DNA of 31,861 nucleotides, taken from the IMG/VR virus record IMGVR_UViG_3300017776_002911, positions 1 to 31,861 of that record; one strand, written 5' to 3'. The notes beneath the pieces are model-generated. The model worked only from the letters and a program-made list of their open reading frames with translations. It did no database searches and was not told the DNA's origin. Positions 8,183 through 15,324 of this stretch are shown one piece after another. The position numbers were made by a program, and so were the translations under genes. The DNA is from a virus. Each line of letters starts with the position of its first letter. Positions within the stretch are counted from its first letter, which is position 1.

Positions 8183-9833
8183 AATCTTTCTTGTTCATGA
8201 CAAATTCGTCAAACTCTGGTTCTTCTACTTTTTCATGTAGCCTACCTGTTTCATTATCATATAGTAGGTGACATGCTAAGCCAGTATCTCCTGTGTATCT
8301 AGACTTCAACACTCTTAGTTTAGTTGTGTTGGCTTCCTCAGGGTCCTCTGCTTGTTGGTTCCTTTCTAATGCTATCACACAATCAGATAATTGTGCAATG
8401 CCTTGTGAACCTTTGAGATGCGAAAGTGAAACCTCAACACCTTGTTCGTGTCCTTTATCTCCGGAGGCTCTTCTAAGATGAGAGACTAAGAGCATACCCA
8501 CTCCTGTTTCTTCGACCAGACTTCTGAGCTTATTCATTAAAGTATCAATACCTCTCCTCTCATCCCCTTCTGTTAAGACATTTACTAACATATGTAAGTG
8601 GTCTACGATAACCCATTGACATTCACAGCCGATAATAATATATCTAAGCTTAGCAAAGATATCTTCTATATCTGTAGCTCCAAGATGAGCATGAATAAAG
8701 ACCCGACCTTCCTCAATAACTTCATCAAATAAAGTTTCTAACTTTTCTTGTGAATAAAGATTTCGTTTTTCATTCAGGTAAATCCTGTCGTTAGCTTCAA
8801 TAGAAACAATACCATCTGCAGTACGTTGCCAGTTTTCTTCCAAGGCTACGATGCCTACGTTGTCCTTAGTATTTTTTATTATCCAGTGTTCTAATTCTCT
8901 GGTCACACTAGACTTACCAAGACCTGTTCCACCAGTAAAAGTTACTAGCTCTCCTTTCCTCAGCCCGTACAACTTATTGTTTAAGCCTTCCCAAGGATAA
9001 GGAATACTAGGTTTAACTTCTCGGTGGAGCCAGTCTTTTTTCTGTGCTGATAATTCAATGATACCGGAAGGGGTATACTGCTTAGCTTCCCAAAAGCTTT
9101 TAGTAAACTCGGTAAACTTACCTTGCTTGAGCATATCGTTAGCATCTTTGTAACCATTAGGTAAGCTCATGATTCTAACCTTGCCGGGTTTAACAATACG
9201 AGCTACCTTTTTAGCCGCCTCTTTACCTTGTTTATCATTATCAAAACAAAGGACAACCTGTTCAAAAGATTCGACAAACTCAAGAGATTCTCTGATATCT
9301 TTGACTGCACCTGATGCTCCTCTTTTTAAAGAGACTACACAATATTTACCTTCAAAGATTTGATAAGCCGCCATCGCATCGCACTCACCTTCAGTAATAG
9401 TAAGATACTTACCACCTTTGTTTCTGAATAACTGTTCACCAAACAGACCTGTATTATCAAAGGTCCCGCCAAAAGAAAATCGTTTATCGTTAACGTATCT
9501 AGTTTTGGTGCCTACGATTTCATCCCCATTAAAATAAGGATAGATGTGTTCTTGAATACCACCGGCTTTATCGGTAACTGAACGTACTCCGAATCTTTTA
9601 GCAGTGGCTTCTTTAATACCACGGTCTATTAAATCGTGGTAACTACCTTGATAGGTAGACAGAAAGGTATTAGATTCTTTAGGTTTAAGACCTTCTGGTT
9701 TTTTATAGTCAGGAAAGAAAGCATCACAACTAAAACATTTAGCCGAGCCATCTTCATTGACGGAAACTGCATCACTTGATTTGCACAAACTGCAAGGTAG
9801 GTGATACTCTACCCATGTACTTTTTGATTCCAT
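8160..9833 (-). CDS. T7 gp4-like bifunctional primase-helicase
   Basis: The 557-residue protein has an N-terminal zinc ribbon C14-x2-C17 ... C33-x2-C36, a TOPRIM primase domain with E148 (ITEGECDA) and D198-N-D200 (CFDNDKQG), and a RecA-like DnaB/gp4 helicase with Walker A G302-x4-G306? to K307-S308 (GGTGLGKSS), Walker B-like VIVDHLH and a downstream LLVSHLRR motif. It should unwind DNA and lay primers for the adjacent polymerase. The ATG at 9833 has a GGAGGG ribosome site immediately after an intrinsic terminator that follows the upstream gene, so its level is probably set below that of the ssDNA-binding protein. Confidence 0.96.
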   Translation of the reverse strand: MESKSTWVEYHLPCSLCKSSDAVSVNEDGSAKCFSCDAFFPDYKKPEGLKPKESNTFLSTYQGSYHDLIDRGIKEATAKRFGVRSVTDKAGGIQEHIYPYFNGDEIVGTKTRYVNDKRFSFGGTFDNTGLFGEQLFRNKGGKYLTITEGECDAMAAYQIFEGKYCVVSLKRGASGAVKDIRESLEFVESFEQVVLCFDNDKQGKEAAKKVARIVKPGKVRIMSLPNGYKDANDMLKQGKFTEFTKSFWEAKQYTPSGIIELSAQKKDWLHREVKPSIPYPWEGLNNKLYGLRKGELVTFTGGTGLGKSSVTRELEHWIIKNTKDNVGIVALEENWQRTADGIVSIEANDRIYLNEKRNLYSQEKLETLFDEVIEEGRVFIHAHLGATDIEDIFAKLRYIIIGCECQWVIVDHLHMLVNVLTEGDERRGIDTLMNKLRSLVEETGVGMLLVSHLRRASGDKGHEQGVEVSLSHLKGSQGIAQLSDCVIALERNQQAEDPEEANTTKLRVLKSRYTGDTGLACHLLYDNETGRLHEKVEEPEFDEFVMNKKDYEQPLSF

Positions 9834-9849
9834 ATGCCCTCCAAAAAGT

Positions 9850-9867
9850 GAGGGTCCGAAGACCCTC
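9850..9867 (-). terminator. Intrinsic terminator with UUCG loop between DUF6447-like gene and primase
   Basis: On the leftward strand, GAGGGTC and GACCCTC form a perfect 7-bp stem around a TTCG loop, followed by ACTTTTT (T-run at 9847-9843). It lies in the 53-base gap upstream of the primase and would let most ssb/DUF6447 transcripts stop while some read into the replication genes. Confidence 0.8.
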
Positions 9868-9886
9868 TTACTATGAAAAATTCAAA

Positions 9887-10123
9887 TTAATTCTCAGACG
9901 ATTCTGAATCATCAGAAGCTTCCGCTTCTTCCTCTTCAACCAATGCCTCATCTGTTAGTAGAGGTCTGAGTTCCTCTTGTAACTTGTCATTGGATTTTTG
10001 TAGTGAGATTTGAAACTGGTTATTGAAAGCCATTTGACTAACATAAGCCTGTACTTGTTGTCTAACTTGTGGGTCAGATAACTTTTCAGTCTCGAAACTC
10101 TTACCGTCAAAATTGATAATCAT
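9887..10123 (-). CDS. DUF6447-like small protein with acidic tail (78 aa)
   Basis: The N-terminus MIINFDGKSFETEKLSDPQV followed by a glutamine-rich helix resembles the DUF6447 family that I recall from marine phages (a short beta hairpin, a LSD motif, then a helix). The last 20 residues are nearly all Glu, Asp, Ser and Ala. The ATG overlaps the ssb stop as TAATG, so it is probably translated with ssb. No activity is known. Confidence 0.7.
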   Translation of the reverse strand: MIINFDGKSFETEKLSDPQVRQQVQAYVSQMAFNNQFQISLQKSNDKLQEELRPLLTDEALVEEEEAEASDDSESSEN

Positions 10124-10536
10124 TAAAATTCCTCGTTTGCATCTAGTAACTCATCACCATCTTGGGCTTTGTAAGGTACTAAATCAATAATCTGCACAGC
10201 TTGTAAGTCCAAGCCTTTACCACTCTTATTATTATAAGTCCAATCGTATTCTTGATACTGGACTTTAACTTTAGAGCCATTACCAACAAGAACATCAACA
10301 TCGTTCTTGTCTGCATCTAGAAGTCTAGGTGCCTTTCTGACCATACCATTCGGACCATTTACTTTCCTCTTGATAACGACAGCAGGACCTTCTTCCATTT
10401 CTCGTACACTATGTCCACGTTCTGCAAAGTCTTTTGCAGTCGCTTCATCAACAACAACGTTGATGGTATACATAGGTTCAAACGTAGTATTGGGTGCTAT
10501 AAGCGAAGCCCAATACGCATTACCTTCAACTATCAT
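10123..10536 (-). CDS. ssb: Single-stranded DNA-binding protein, gp2.5-like
   Basis: The beta-rich 137-residue protein (VEGNAYWASLIAPNTTFEPM, then VVIKRKVNGPNG, VKVQYQEYDW) ends in an acidic tail with a terminal Phe (DELLDANEEF), the arrangement of T7 gp2.5-type ssDNA-binding proteins, where the tail contacts polymerase and helicase. I chose the ATG at 10536 rather than 10548 because GGAGG lies five bases before it; the upstream ATG would contain that ribosome site in its own codons. A sigma70-like promoter and structured leader lie upstream, and a strong terminator follows the next gene, consistent with high expression. Confidence 0.8.
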   Translation of the reverse strand: MIVEGNAYWASLIAPNTTFEPMYTINVVVDEATAKDFAERGHSVREMEEGPAVVIKRKVNGPNGMVRKAPRLLDADKNDVDVLVGNGSKVKVQYQEYDWTYNNKSGKGLDLQAVQIIDLVPYKAQDGDELLDANEEF

Positions 10537-10688
10537 ATAATCCTCCATTGAATAAGTTAATAGTTATGTGGGTTGTAGAGTTCCCCACCCACGAGGGGGA
10601 CCATGTGACTGGATTGTGTGAAACTAATGGAGATAGACGAGGGCAAACATCACACAATGCTCTTAGATTGTTGCCTTCTATCTTCATA
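10537..10688 (-). other. Structured 5' leader of the ssb transcript
   Basis: About 150 untranslated bases follow the promoter. Perfect inverted repeats include ATTGTGTGA (10613-10621) with TCACACAAT (10650-10658). Two overlapping hairpins exclude each other: GTGGGT (10568-10573) with ACCCAC (10587-10592), or TCCCC (10582-10586) with GGGGA (10596-10600). The segment is richer in G and C than its surroundings. This is compatible with a regulatory RNA, possibly one bound by the SSB itself; no known riboswitch class was recognised. Confidence 0.45.
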
Positions 10689-10694
10689 CCTTCC

Positions 10695-10722
10695 ATTATA
10701 TCCAGTAAATATTTTTAATCAA
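10695..10722 (-). promoter_or_regulatory. Sigma70-like promoter for the ssb-replication operon
   Basis: On the leftward strand, TTGATT (10722-10717), a 16-base spacer and a perfect TATAAT (10700-10695). Transcription should start near 10688. The -35 box lies in the last codons of the upstream 83-residue gene. Confidence 0.65.
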
Positions 10723-10966
10723 GCTCTATCTCCATGACCTCAGCCAAGATAGGTTCGACTATGTTATAAGTATCTATATCAAAAAAGTATAGAATGTTTG
10801 CATCGGATGTAACATTGGTTTTCCAAGTTATCTTATCAGCCCTTTCAAACGTGTTCTCTATTGCTGTCTCAAACAGCTTTGCTTTTTCTTTGGTTAGTAA
10901 ATAACCAATCTCGATGGGAGCTTCATCGTGTTCATCTTTAAACTCTCCGACATATCCTAAACTCAT
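10715..10966 (-). CDS. Small hypothetical protein (83 aa)
   Basis: An acidic protein (MSLGYVGEFKDEHDEAPIEI, with a C-terminal EPILAEVMEIELD). The start overlaps the upstream stop as TAATG with AGGAGG just before it. No family was recognised. Its 3' end contains the -35 box of the ssb promoter. Confidence 0.75.
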   Translation of the reverse strand: MSLGYVGEFKDEHDEAPIEIGYLLTKEKAKLFETAIENTFERADKITWKTNVTSDANILYFFDIDTYNIVEPILAEVMEIELD

Positions 10967-11220
10967 TAATGTACCTCCTTATCATTATCGTTTATTAAAT
11001 ATTTATTTACTTCAGCTTTGATGGCTCGTAGTGTTGCTAAAGAACCGCCACCTAACCATGTTCTACCAGTTGCTACGTCTTTGATTTCTAAAACCTCTTC
11101 GACTGAAGCAATGTCTACCATGTTATCTAAGACTTCCATCTCTGATTCACCAAAGTTTTTTAGTTCTTCTTCTTCTCCGTTAATCAATACCTTTACTAGG
11201 TAAGTTTTTGTTTTGTGCAT
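10966..11220 (-). CDS. Small hypothetical protein (84 aa)
   Basis: MHKTKTYLVKVLINGEEEEL followed by a helical acidic segment and TGRTWLGGGSLATLRAIKAEV. The N-terminus suggests a short beta-alpha fold. It overlaps the upstream gene by 41 bases and ends in a TAATG junction. No function was recognised. Confidence 0.7.
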   Translation of the reverse strand: MHKTKTYLVKVLINGEEEELKNFGESEMEVLDNMVDIASVEEVLEIKDVATGRTWLGGGSLATLRAIKAEVNKYLINDNDKEVH

Positions 11221-11467
11221 AATGCATTAATTCCTCATATGTCTCTATCTCAGGACATTGTTTAAGCCACTTCATAACAAACTTATCTGTCATGAAGGAC
11301 AGGTTAAGACGACCATCAGCAAAGACATGCGTTTGGTCAGGGATTACTTCGTGGATATTTTTAATCGTAACTTTCTTAGCTTCTTCTGGTGGTAGAATAG
11401 AATGCATCCAGTCTACTTGAATTGCTTTTACTTTCCTGCGAAGTTTTTTTATTTGCTTACCACTCAT
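11180..11467 (-). CDS. Small basic hypothetical protein (95 aa)
   Basis: The N-terminus is strongly basic (MSGKQIKKLRRKVKAIQVDW) and the centre and C-terminus are mixed (HVFADGRLNLSFMTDKFVMK). The start shares ATGA with the stop of the upstream gene. Nucleic-acid contact is possible from the charge; nothing more can be said. Confidence 0.75.
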   Translation of the reverse strand: MSGKQIKKLRRKVKAIQVDWMHSILPPEEAKKVTIKNIHEVIPDQTHVFADGRLNLSFMTDKFVMKWLKQCPEIETYEELMHYAQNKNLPSKGID

Positions 11468-11754
11468 GTAATAAAATTGTTAGGGTCCTGCATTGCTACT
11501 TCTTCTTTTAAAGTCTCAATAACAAAATCTTTAAAGGCATTTTTAAATGCTTCCATATCCCAACCCCTACGAGAGTGGTAACAAAATTCATAGATAAGTT
11601 TATCGGACACCTTAAAAGAATGTCCGGTCTCTACCATACGTTCTCTAATACAATTAGGAGTAATAGCCCACATGACCAAAGCTTCATTAGCTTCTTCCCA
11701 TTGGACTATAGCATCCCAATCTATTTTCTTTTTTCTACTTTCAAATCTAGTCAT
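11464..11754 (-). CDS. Small hypothetical protein (96 aa)
   Basis: MTRFESRKKKIDWDAIVQWE, then a helical region and a His/Arg/Trp-rich segment (YEFCYHSRRGWDMEAFKNAF). ATGA overlap with the next gene. No family was recognised. The N-terminal basic patch and helices leave a DNA-binding role possible. Confidence 0.75.
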   Translation of the reverse strand: MTRFESRKKKIDWDAIVQWEEANEALVMWAITPNCIRERMVETGHSFKVSDKLIYEFCYHSRRGWDMEAFKNAFKDFVIETLKEEVAMQDPNNFIT

Positions 11755-11770
11755 AATAAATAGTATAACC

Positions 11771-11962
11771 TTAGTTTAAAATTCTTTCTACCCAATTCTC
11801 TGCTACGTTTTCAGCATAACTTTGGGAATGTTCAAAGCATTCAACGACACGAACAAGCATCGTTTGTTTATACAGCTCAACATAGAAACCCTTTCTATTT
11901 CTAAAAATAAAAGCTTCTCTACTCTGAGGTATACCATACTGCGATACTATATCACCTATCAT
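11771..11962 (-). CDS. Small hypothetical protein (63 aa)
   Basis: The longest frame would begin with GTG-TTG-ATG; I chose the ATG at 11962 because it overlaps the upstream stop as TGATG and has GAGAGG upstream. The protein (MIGDIVSQYGIPQSREAFIF) has a mixed beta/alpha composition. No function was recognised. Confidence 0.65.
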   Translation of the reverse strand: MIGDIVSQYGIPQSREAFIFRNRKGFYVELYKQTMLVRVVECFEHSQSYAENVAENWVERILN

Positions 11963-12189
11963 CAACACACCTCTCTTTCTCCACTATCTCTATAACTAAA
12001 ATAGCTTTCTTTAAAATTGACATTTGTTATACCAAGTCTTGTGCCATTTCTGTAACCCTCTTCATCATACCAAACAGAGCCACAAGGCTTGTTTTTGAGT
12101 TCATCTACTTTTTCTAATACTAAGTCTCTTTGTTCTTCAGTATCACATTTGATAATAATATCGTAGGTGCATTCGTTATCCTTTTTCAT
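11962..12189 (-). CDS. Small hypothetical protein (75 aa)
   Basis: I chose the ATG at 12189 (MKKDNECTYDIIIKCDTEEQ) because GGAGG lies seven bases upstream; the frame extends nine codons further, to 12216, through that ribosome site. The N-terminal half looks like a beta-alpha unit (YDIIIKCDTEEQRDLVLEKV). No family was recognised. Confidence 0.65.
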   Translation of the reverse strand: MKKDNECTYDIIIKCDTEEQRDLVLEKVDELKNKPCGSVWYDEEGYRNGTRLGITNVNFKESYFSYRDSGEREVC

Positions 12190-12298
12190 TTTTATTCCTC
12201 CTTTTCTTTTCGTCAATCATCTTAGTTGATTCCCAGACTAGTAAACCTAGCATAAAGAATAAACTAAGACCAAGTAGTAGTTGTATTAATTCATTCAT
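12176..12298 (-). CDS. Small single-pass membrane protein (40 aa)
   Basis: The start overlaps the upstream stop as TAATG (12296-12300). Residues 4-21 are hydrophobic (LIQLLLGLSLFFMLGLLV), followed by a strongly charged tail (MIDEKKRRNKNEKG). The tail-coding region contains the ribosome site of the next gene. It is too short to classify; a small inner-membrane protein is all that is supported. Confidence 0.55.
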   Translation of the reverse strand: MNELIQLLLGLSLFFMLGLLVWESTKMIDEKKRRNKNEKG

Positions 12299-12486
12299 TA
12301 TAAATCCCTACAAATAAATTTATCTTCTAAATAAAGTCGAGCTTGTATCATGTTCTTACGAAGCTCATCATAATCATCTTTAGACATGTGATAAAAAATA
12401 TCACACTGGTCGAAGTCAGCTACCATATACTCCAACACATGTGTCAAAGCATGTAATAGTTCTCTTTCTTTTTTCAATTCATACAT
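12298..12486 (-). CDS. Small hypothetical protein (62 aa)
   Basis: An all-helical looking protein (MYELKKERELLHALTHVLEY ... YDELRKNMIQARLYLEDKF). One base separates it from the upstream gene. No function was recognised. Confidence 0.65.
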   Translation of the reverse strand: MYELKKERELLHALTHVLEYMVADFDQCDIFYHMSKDDYDELRKNMIQARLYLEDKFICRDL

Positions 12487-12487
12487 C

Positions 12488-12700
12488 TTAGTCCCTCAAA
12501 TATTTATCAAGACCTTTAACTATTCTAATCAAAGCATCTTTTAGTTCATCTACATCTTGAGCTTCTCTAATATTTCTAGCCCAATTAGCATTATAATATT
12601 CAGTAGATTCGTTTTCCCAATCTTCTGAAAGCTCGACATATAAATCATCATGAATACTATTCAAGATTTGTTTAAATAAACCGTTAATTTCTACACGCAC
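12488..12700 (-). CDS. Small hypothetical protein (70 aa), GTG start
   Basis: Starts GTG at 12700, two bases after the upstream stop. Acidic and helical (LFKQILNSIHDDLYVELSED, then DVDELKDALIRIVKGLDKYL). No family was recognised. Confidence 0.65.
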   Translation of the reverse strand: MRVEINGLFKQILNSIHDDLYVELSEDWENESTEYYNANWARNIREAQDVDELKDALIRIVKGLDKYLRD

Positions 12701-12702
12701 AA

Positions 12703-12918
12703 TTATACCTCATCAATAATATCATTCAGTTCTTTTTGAATTACTTGAAGATAGTCGAGGTCAATAGCTAAACTAGCTATATAACCCCAATTAACTTCTT
12801 CTCTCTCTAATTCCCTATCAATATTCCATGTATGCATATCATACATTTTATCGTCAAGGTTATGTAAAGCTCCACGTTTAAACTCAATAAGCTTAAGTCT
12901 AATTTCATCTTTAGTCAT
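12703..12918 (-). CDS. Small hypothetical protein (71 aa)
   Basis: Helical and charged (MTKDEIRLKLIEFKRGALHN), ending LQVIQKELNDIIDEV. It overlaps the upstream coiled-coil gene by eight bases. No function was recognised. Confidence 0.65.
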   Translation of the reverse strand: MTKDEIRLKLIEFKRGALHNLDDKMYDMHTWNIDRELEREEVNWGYIASLAIDLDYLQVIQKELNDIIDEV

Positions 12919-13315
12919 CTAGTTTCTCCTCTAATTTTTCTATTCTTTCTATCAGAGTAAGAGTATCTATACGGTCAGATAAGCTCACAAGATTATTAGA
13001 AAGTCTTTCTAGTCTAGTCTCAAAAGGTTCTATCCTAGCTACTAAGTCTTCGTCTTCAATATCACTAAGTCTTGCTCGAGCATCTTCAATGTCAGCTTCC
13101 ATGTCATCAAAGTTATAGTTATAAAGTTTATCTTCAACCTCACCACTAACTAGCTGTTCTATCTCATACTCAGTCTCGGATAGAACATCTCTTTTAATAT
13201 TTTCTTCAACATTATCAAGTTGATTAGCTACTTTTTCTTCTACTCTCTCAATAGATTGTAAAAGCTCAGAATGCATTGTATCAATGCCAAGAAACTTTAA
13301 TAAAAAGTTTTTCAT
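12911..13315 (-). CDS. Coiled-coil protein (134 aa)
   Basis: An amphipathic N-terminus (MKNFLLKFLGIDTMHSELLQ) precedes almost continuous acidic heptad-type helix to the end (RVEEKVANQLDNVEENIKRD; LSDRIDTLTLIERIEKLEEK). A strong AGGAGG lies just before the ATG. It probably oligomerises; the short hydrophobic N-terminus could touch a membrane or a partner. No family was recognised. Confidence 0.7.
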   Translation of the reverse strand: MKNFLLKFLGIDTMHSELLQSIERVEEKVANQLDNVEENIKRDVLSETEYEIEQLVSGEVEDKLYNYNFDDMEADIEDARARLSDIEDEDLVARIEPFETRLERLSNNLVSLSDRIDTLTLIERIEKLEEKLDD

Positions 13316-13606
13316 AATTACCCTCCTACAGGTTTAGTTAAGTGCTAGTTCTCTTTTGAATGTCTAAACTAGCAAGAGACATACAAGTATTCAAGGTCAG
13401 AATGTTGGTTGCTCAACCCAGTCTAGGAAAGCAACTTCAATTCTTCCTTCTCATACTAGTGTTAAATTATGACTAGGGTATTTACAAGGAGACAATATGA
13501 AATATATTGATTGTGGTCTCCTGAGTTACCCTAGTCATAAACTAATACAAGGACTACTCTATATCGATGTGTAGATAATTAATATAAAGCGAATAGTCCT
13601 CGTAAC
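13316..13606. other. Gene-free stretch with a series of inverted repeats
   Basis: No convincing gene on either strand. Perfect palindromic arms: TGCTAGTT (13343-13350) with AACTAGCA (13367-13374); a 14-bp stem TTATGACTAGGGTA (13467-13480) with its complement at 13527-13540, enclosing a second stem GGAGAC (13488-13493) with GTCTCC (13516-13521); and AGGACTA (13550-13556) with TAGTCCT (13594-13600). No U-run follows any of them in either direction, so they are not classical terminators. It divides the small-gene block in two. Confidence 0.7.
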
Positions 13607-13813
13607 TTATACTTTGATGAAGCTGACGATAGCCTGTCCTAAAGCTTCGATTATAGTAGGGGTATCAAAACCCTCTGCTTTGTAATCGAAGTTAGTAAAG
13701 GCAATCTCCATAGCTTCTGTTACTATGGCATCAAATTGTCTCTCATTTAATTTGCTTGAGACGACAACCATCTGAGCTAATTCTTCACAAAATAATTCTT
13801 TATGTGTTTCCAT
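13607..13813 (-). CDS. Small hypothetical protein (68 aa)
   Basis: METHKELFCEELAQMVVVSS, then two predicted helices and a hydrophobic end (EALGQAIVSFIKV). Starts in a TAATG overlap with the upstream gene; the structured gene-free stretch follows. No function was recognised. Confidence 0.65.
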   Translation of the reverse strand: METHKELFCEELAQMVVVSSKLNERQFDAIVTEAMEIAFTNFDYKAEGFDTPTIIEALGQAIVSFIKV

Positions 13814-13956
13814 TATGCACTCTCCTCAAATTTATCTTCATAGAAATAGACAGTAGCTACCACACCTTTAGTCGCACAGTCTCGCACCCTAAAGTCTACA
13901 TCATAAAACTCGTTATCAAGTCTTTTTAGTAATTCGTATTCAGTTAGTTTTTCCAT
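13813..13956 (-). CDS. Small hypothetical protein (47 aa)
   Basis: MEKLTEYELLKRLDNEFYDV, then VRDCATKGVVATVYFYEDKF. Its stop overlaps the next start as TAATG and it begins two bases after the upstream stop, which supports translation. Too short to classify. Confidence 0.55.
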   Translation of the reverse strand: MEKLTEYELLKRLDNEFYDVDFRVRDCATKGVVATVYFYEDKFEESA

Positions 13957-13958
13957 AG

Positions 13959-14252
13959 TTACACCTTGTTAAGATTAGTTAAAGTAAAGACACCATCTTC
14001 AATAAGCTCTAAAACTTTCTTCTTGTTGAGGTCATAACCCCATTGTCTTAAGAAGTTATAAAGATGTTTCATAGTAGTTACTGAATAATCCCAGTAATAC
14101 TCATCAAGATATACTCTACTATCGCTATCTCTTACCATAGCAATCATAGAATCATAGCTTTGAAACAGAGTAGAATTATCTGTATCTACTATTTCAAATT
14201 GATTAGGCACTGTATTGCCATTCGCATTAGTAATATTTCGTACTTTTATCAT
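13959..14252 (-). CDS. DUF8033-like phage protein (97 aa)
   Basis: The pattern NQFEI ... LFQSYDSMIAM ... VYLDEYYWDYSVTTMKHLYNFL and a terminal LTNLN stretch match a phage protein family I know as DUF8033, which has no established function. A clear AGGAGG precedes the ATG, within the last codons of the upstream gene. The family name is from memory and would need a profile search. Confidence 0.7.
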   Translation of the reverse strand: MIKVRNITNANGNTVPNQFEIVDTDNSTLFQSYDSMIAMVRDSDSRVYLDEYYWDYSVTTMKHLYNFLRQWGYDLNKKKVLELIEDGVFTLTNLNKV

Positions 14253-14255
14253 AGT

Positions 14256-14429
14256 TTACCTCCTGTTTGCTCTACGATATGTTTTATATTGCTGAATTAA
14301 AAACCCTTTAAAATCAACAACATAATCTGTAAAACTCTTTTGAGTTTTAAGTTCATTGTATCTGCTCTTTTCATCACAGTATGTCGCATAAGACTTCATA
14401 ATAAATATATCAATCTGTCTGGTCTTCAT
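14256..14429 (-). CDS. Small basic protein (57 aa)
   Basis: MKTRQIDIFIMKSYATYCDE, aromatic and basic, ending YKTYRRANRR; the final codons carry the AGGAGG ribosome site of the next gene. It overlaps the upstream gene by 20 bases. No function was recognised. Confidence 0.55.
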   Translation of the reverse strand: MKTRQIDIFIMKSYATYCDEKSRYNELKTQKSFTDYVVDFKGFLIQQYKTYRRANRR

Positions 14430-14577
14430 GTTCTTGCCTGATAGTTAAACCTTTTGATTCAATAGCAGTATCACCATACAAAAAGTCAGCTATTAACATA
14501 GTCTGTCTTTCAGTAGGGGTAAAATGTTGGTTCAAGAAATACTCTTTAAGTAAGTCTTGGTCTTTAATTCTTTTCAT
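14410..14577 (-). CDS. Small hypothetical protein (55 aa)
   Basis: MKRIKDQDLLKEYFLNQHFT, then PTERQTMLIADFLYGDTAIE. The start overlaps the upstream stop as TAATG. Probably helical; no family was recognised. Confidence 0.6.
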   Translation of the reverse strand: MKRIKDQDLLKEYFLNQHFTPTERQTMLIADFLYGDTAIESKGLTIRQEHEDQTD

Positions 14578-14801
14578 TAGTTTGCCTCCAATTGCACTAT
14601 ATTAAAGCTGTCTTTACCTTCGTAATTTATCCAATCTTTAACAAATGCTGTCCAATCTAAATACCATTCTCTTGTTTCATAATCGAAGTTGTCAGTAACT
14701 CCTTCACAACCATCAGATAGAGCATAAATAATCTCTGAATCTTGTCGTAGTTTGCCATAACAAGAAACTTCATGTCCTTTATAAGTAACTATTGTTTTCA
14801 T
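14577..14801 (-). CDS. Small hypothetical protein (74 aa)
   Basis: MKTIVTYKGHEVSCYGKLRQ followed by an acidic, tryptophan-rich segment (YETREWYLDWTAFVKDWINY). The start is in an ATGA overlap with the upstream gene. No function was recognised. Confidence 0.7.
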   Translation of the reverse strand: MKTIVTYKGHEVSCYGKLRQDSEIIYALSDGCEGVTDNFDYETREWYLDWTAFVKDWINYEGKDSFNIVQLEAN

Positions 14802-14908
14802 ATAATCCCTCTTTCAATACAATAATCTATAACTTCATCTAACCCTTCCATTGTAGGATTAGCTTGTAATAACGATTCTAAAAAATCTGCTAATTTATTA
14901 TCTTCCAT
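14798..14908 (-). CDS. Very small acidic protein (36 aa)
   Basis: MEDNKLADFLESLLQANPTM, then EGLDEVIDYCIERGII: a clean helical, acidic peptide. It lies exactly between two genes with an ATGA overlap downstream and AAGGAGG before its start, so it is likely to be translated. Confidence 0.5.
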   Translation of the reverse strand: MEDNKLADFLESLLQANPTMEGLDEVIDYCIERGII

Positions 14909-14918
14909 TAGGTCCTCC

Positions 14919-15227
14919 TTACCACTCAGGGTATGCCATTAATGTTCCAGCATCATAAGGTTCACAGAACCAACCATGCTCTTTCATAAACTTATCGAAC
15001 ACAGGATTAACACCACCGGTGTTACACCAAGAGTCTCGATAAAAATCAAACATACTATCTGTACCATCAAATTCTGTTGGTATTACATCCCAATCTTCGC
15101 TACCATGAAACCAGATACCTTTCTCTGTTTCATCATCATAGAACTGAGCTAAAGGAACAGCTCTAGCATTTGGATAAGCTTTATTAACTAGCTCAATCAT
15201 TTTGTTAACGGTCTTAATTTTTCTCAT
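14919..15227 (-). CDS. Hypothetical protein (102 aa)
   Basis: I chose the ATG at 15227 (MRKIKTVNKMIELVNKAYPN) because AAAGGAG lies just upstream; the 26 extra upstream codons in frame run through a regulatory repeat and hairpin. The protein is rich in aromatic residues (IWFHGSEDWDVIPTEFDGTD; CEPYDAGTLMAYPEW). No family was recognised. Its leader carries one copy of a 21-base element also found before the next gene upstream. Confidence 0.75.
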   Translation of the reverse strand: MRKIKTVNKMIELVNKAYPNARAVPLAQFYDDETEKGIWFHGSEDWDVIPTEFDGTDSMFDFYRDSWCNTGGVNPVFDKFMKEHGWFCEPYDAGTLMAYPEW

Positions 15228-15300
15228 ATTAAATCTCCTTTTAAAATTTAGTCGGTTTGTCTGCCGATTCCCCAACACTTTGCCACAGCTCGGTGTCGGG

Positions 15301-15321
15301 GTCAAGGTCTTTATTAGTGAT
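15301..15321 (-). repeat. Copy 1 of a 21-base upstream regulatory element
   Basis: GTCAAGGTCT followed by TTATTAGTGAT on the plus strand; it matches the copy at 15586-15606 at 19 of 21 positions. On the leftward strand each copy reads ATC(A/T)CTAATA(A/T)AGACCTTGAC and lies upstream of a small gene, so it is probably a promoter or operator part. Confidence 0.6.
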
Positions 15322-15324
15322 TAT

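Noticed and set aside
10526-10696. 56-residue leftward ORF before ssb (MEGMKIEGNNLRALCDVCPR)
   Set aside because: Its ATG overlaps the -10 box of the ssb promoter and the rest is the structured leader; it runs through the ssb ribosome site and start.
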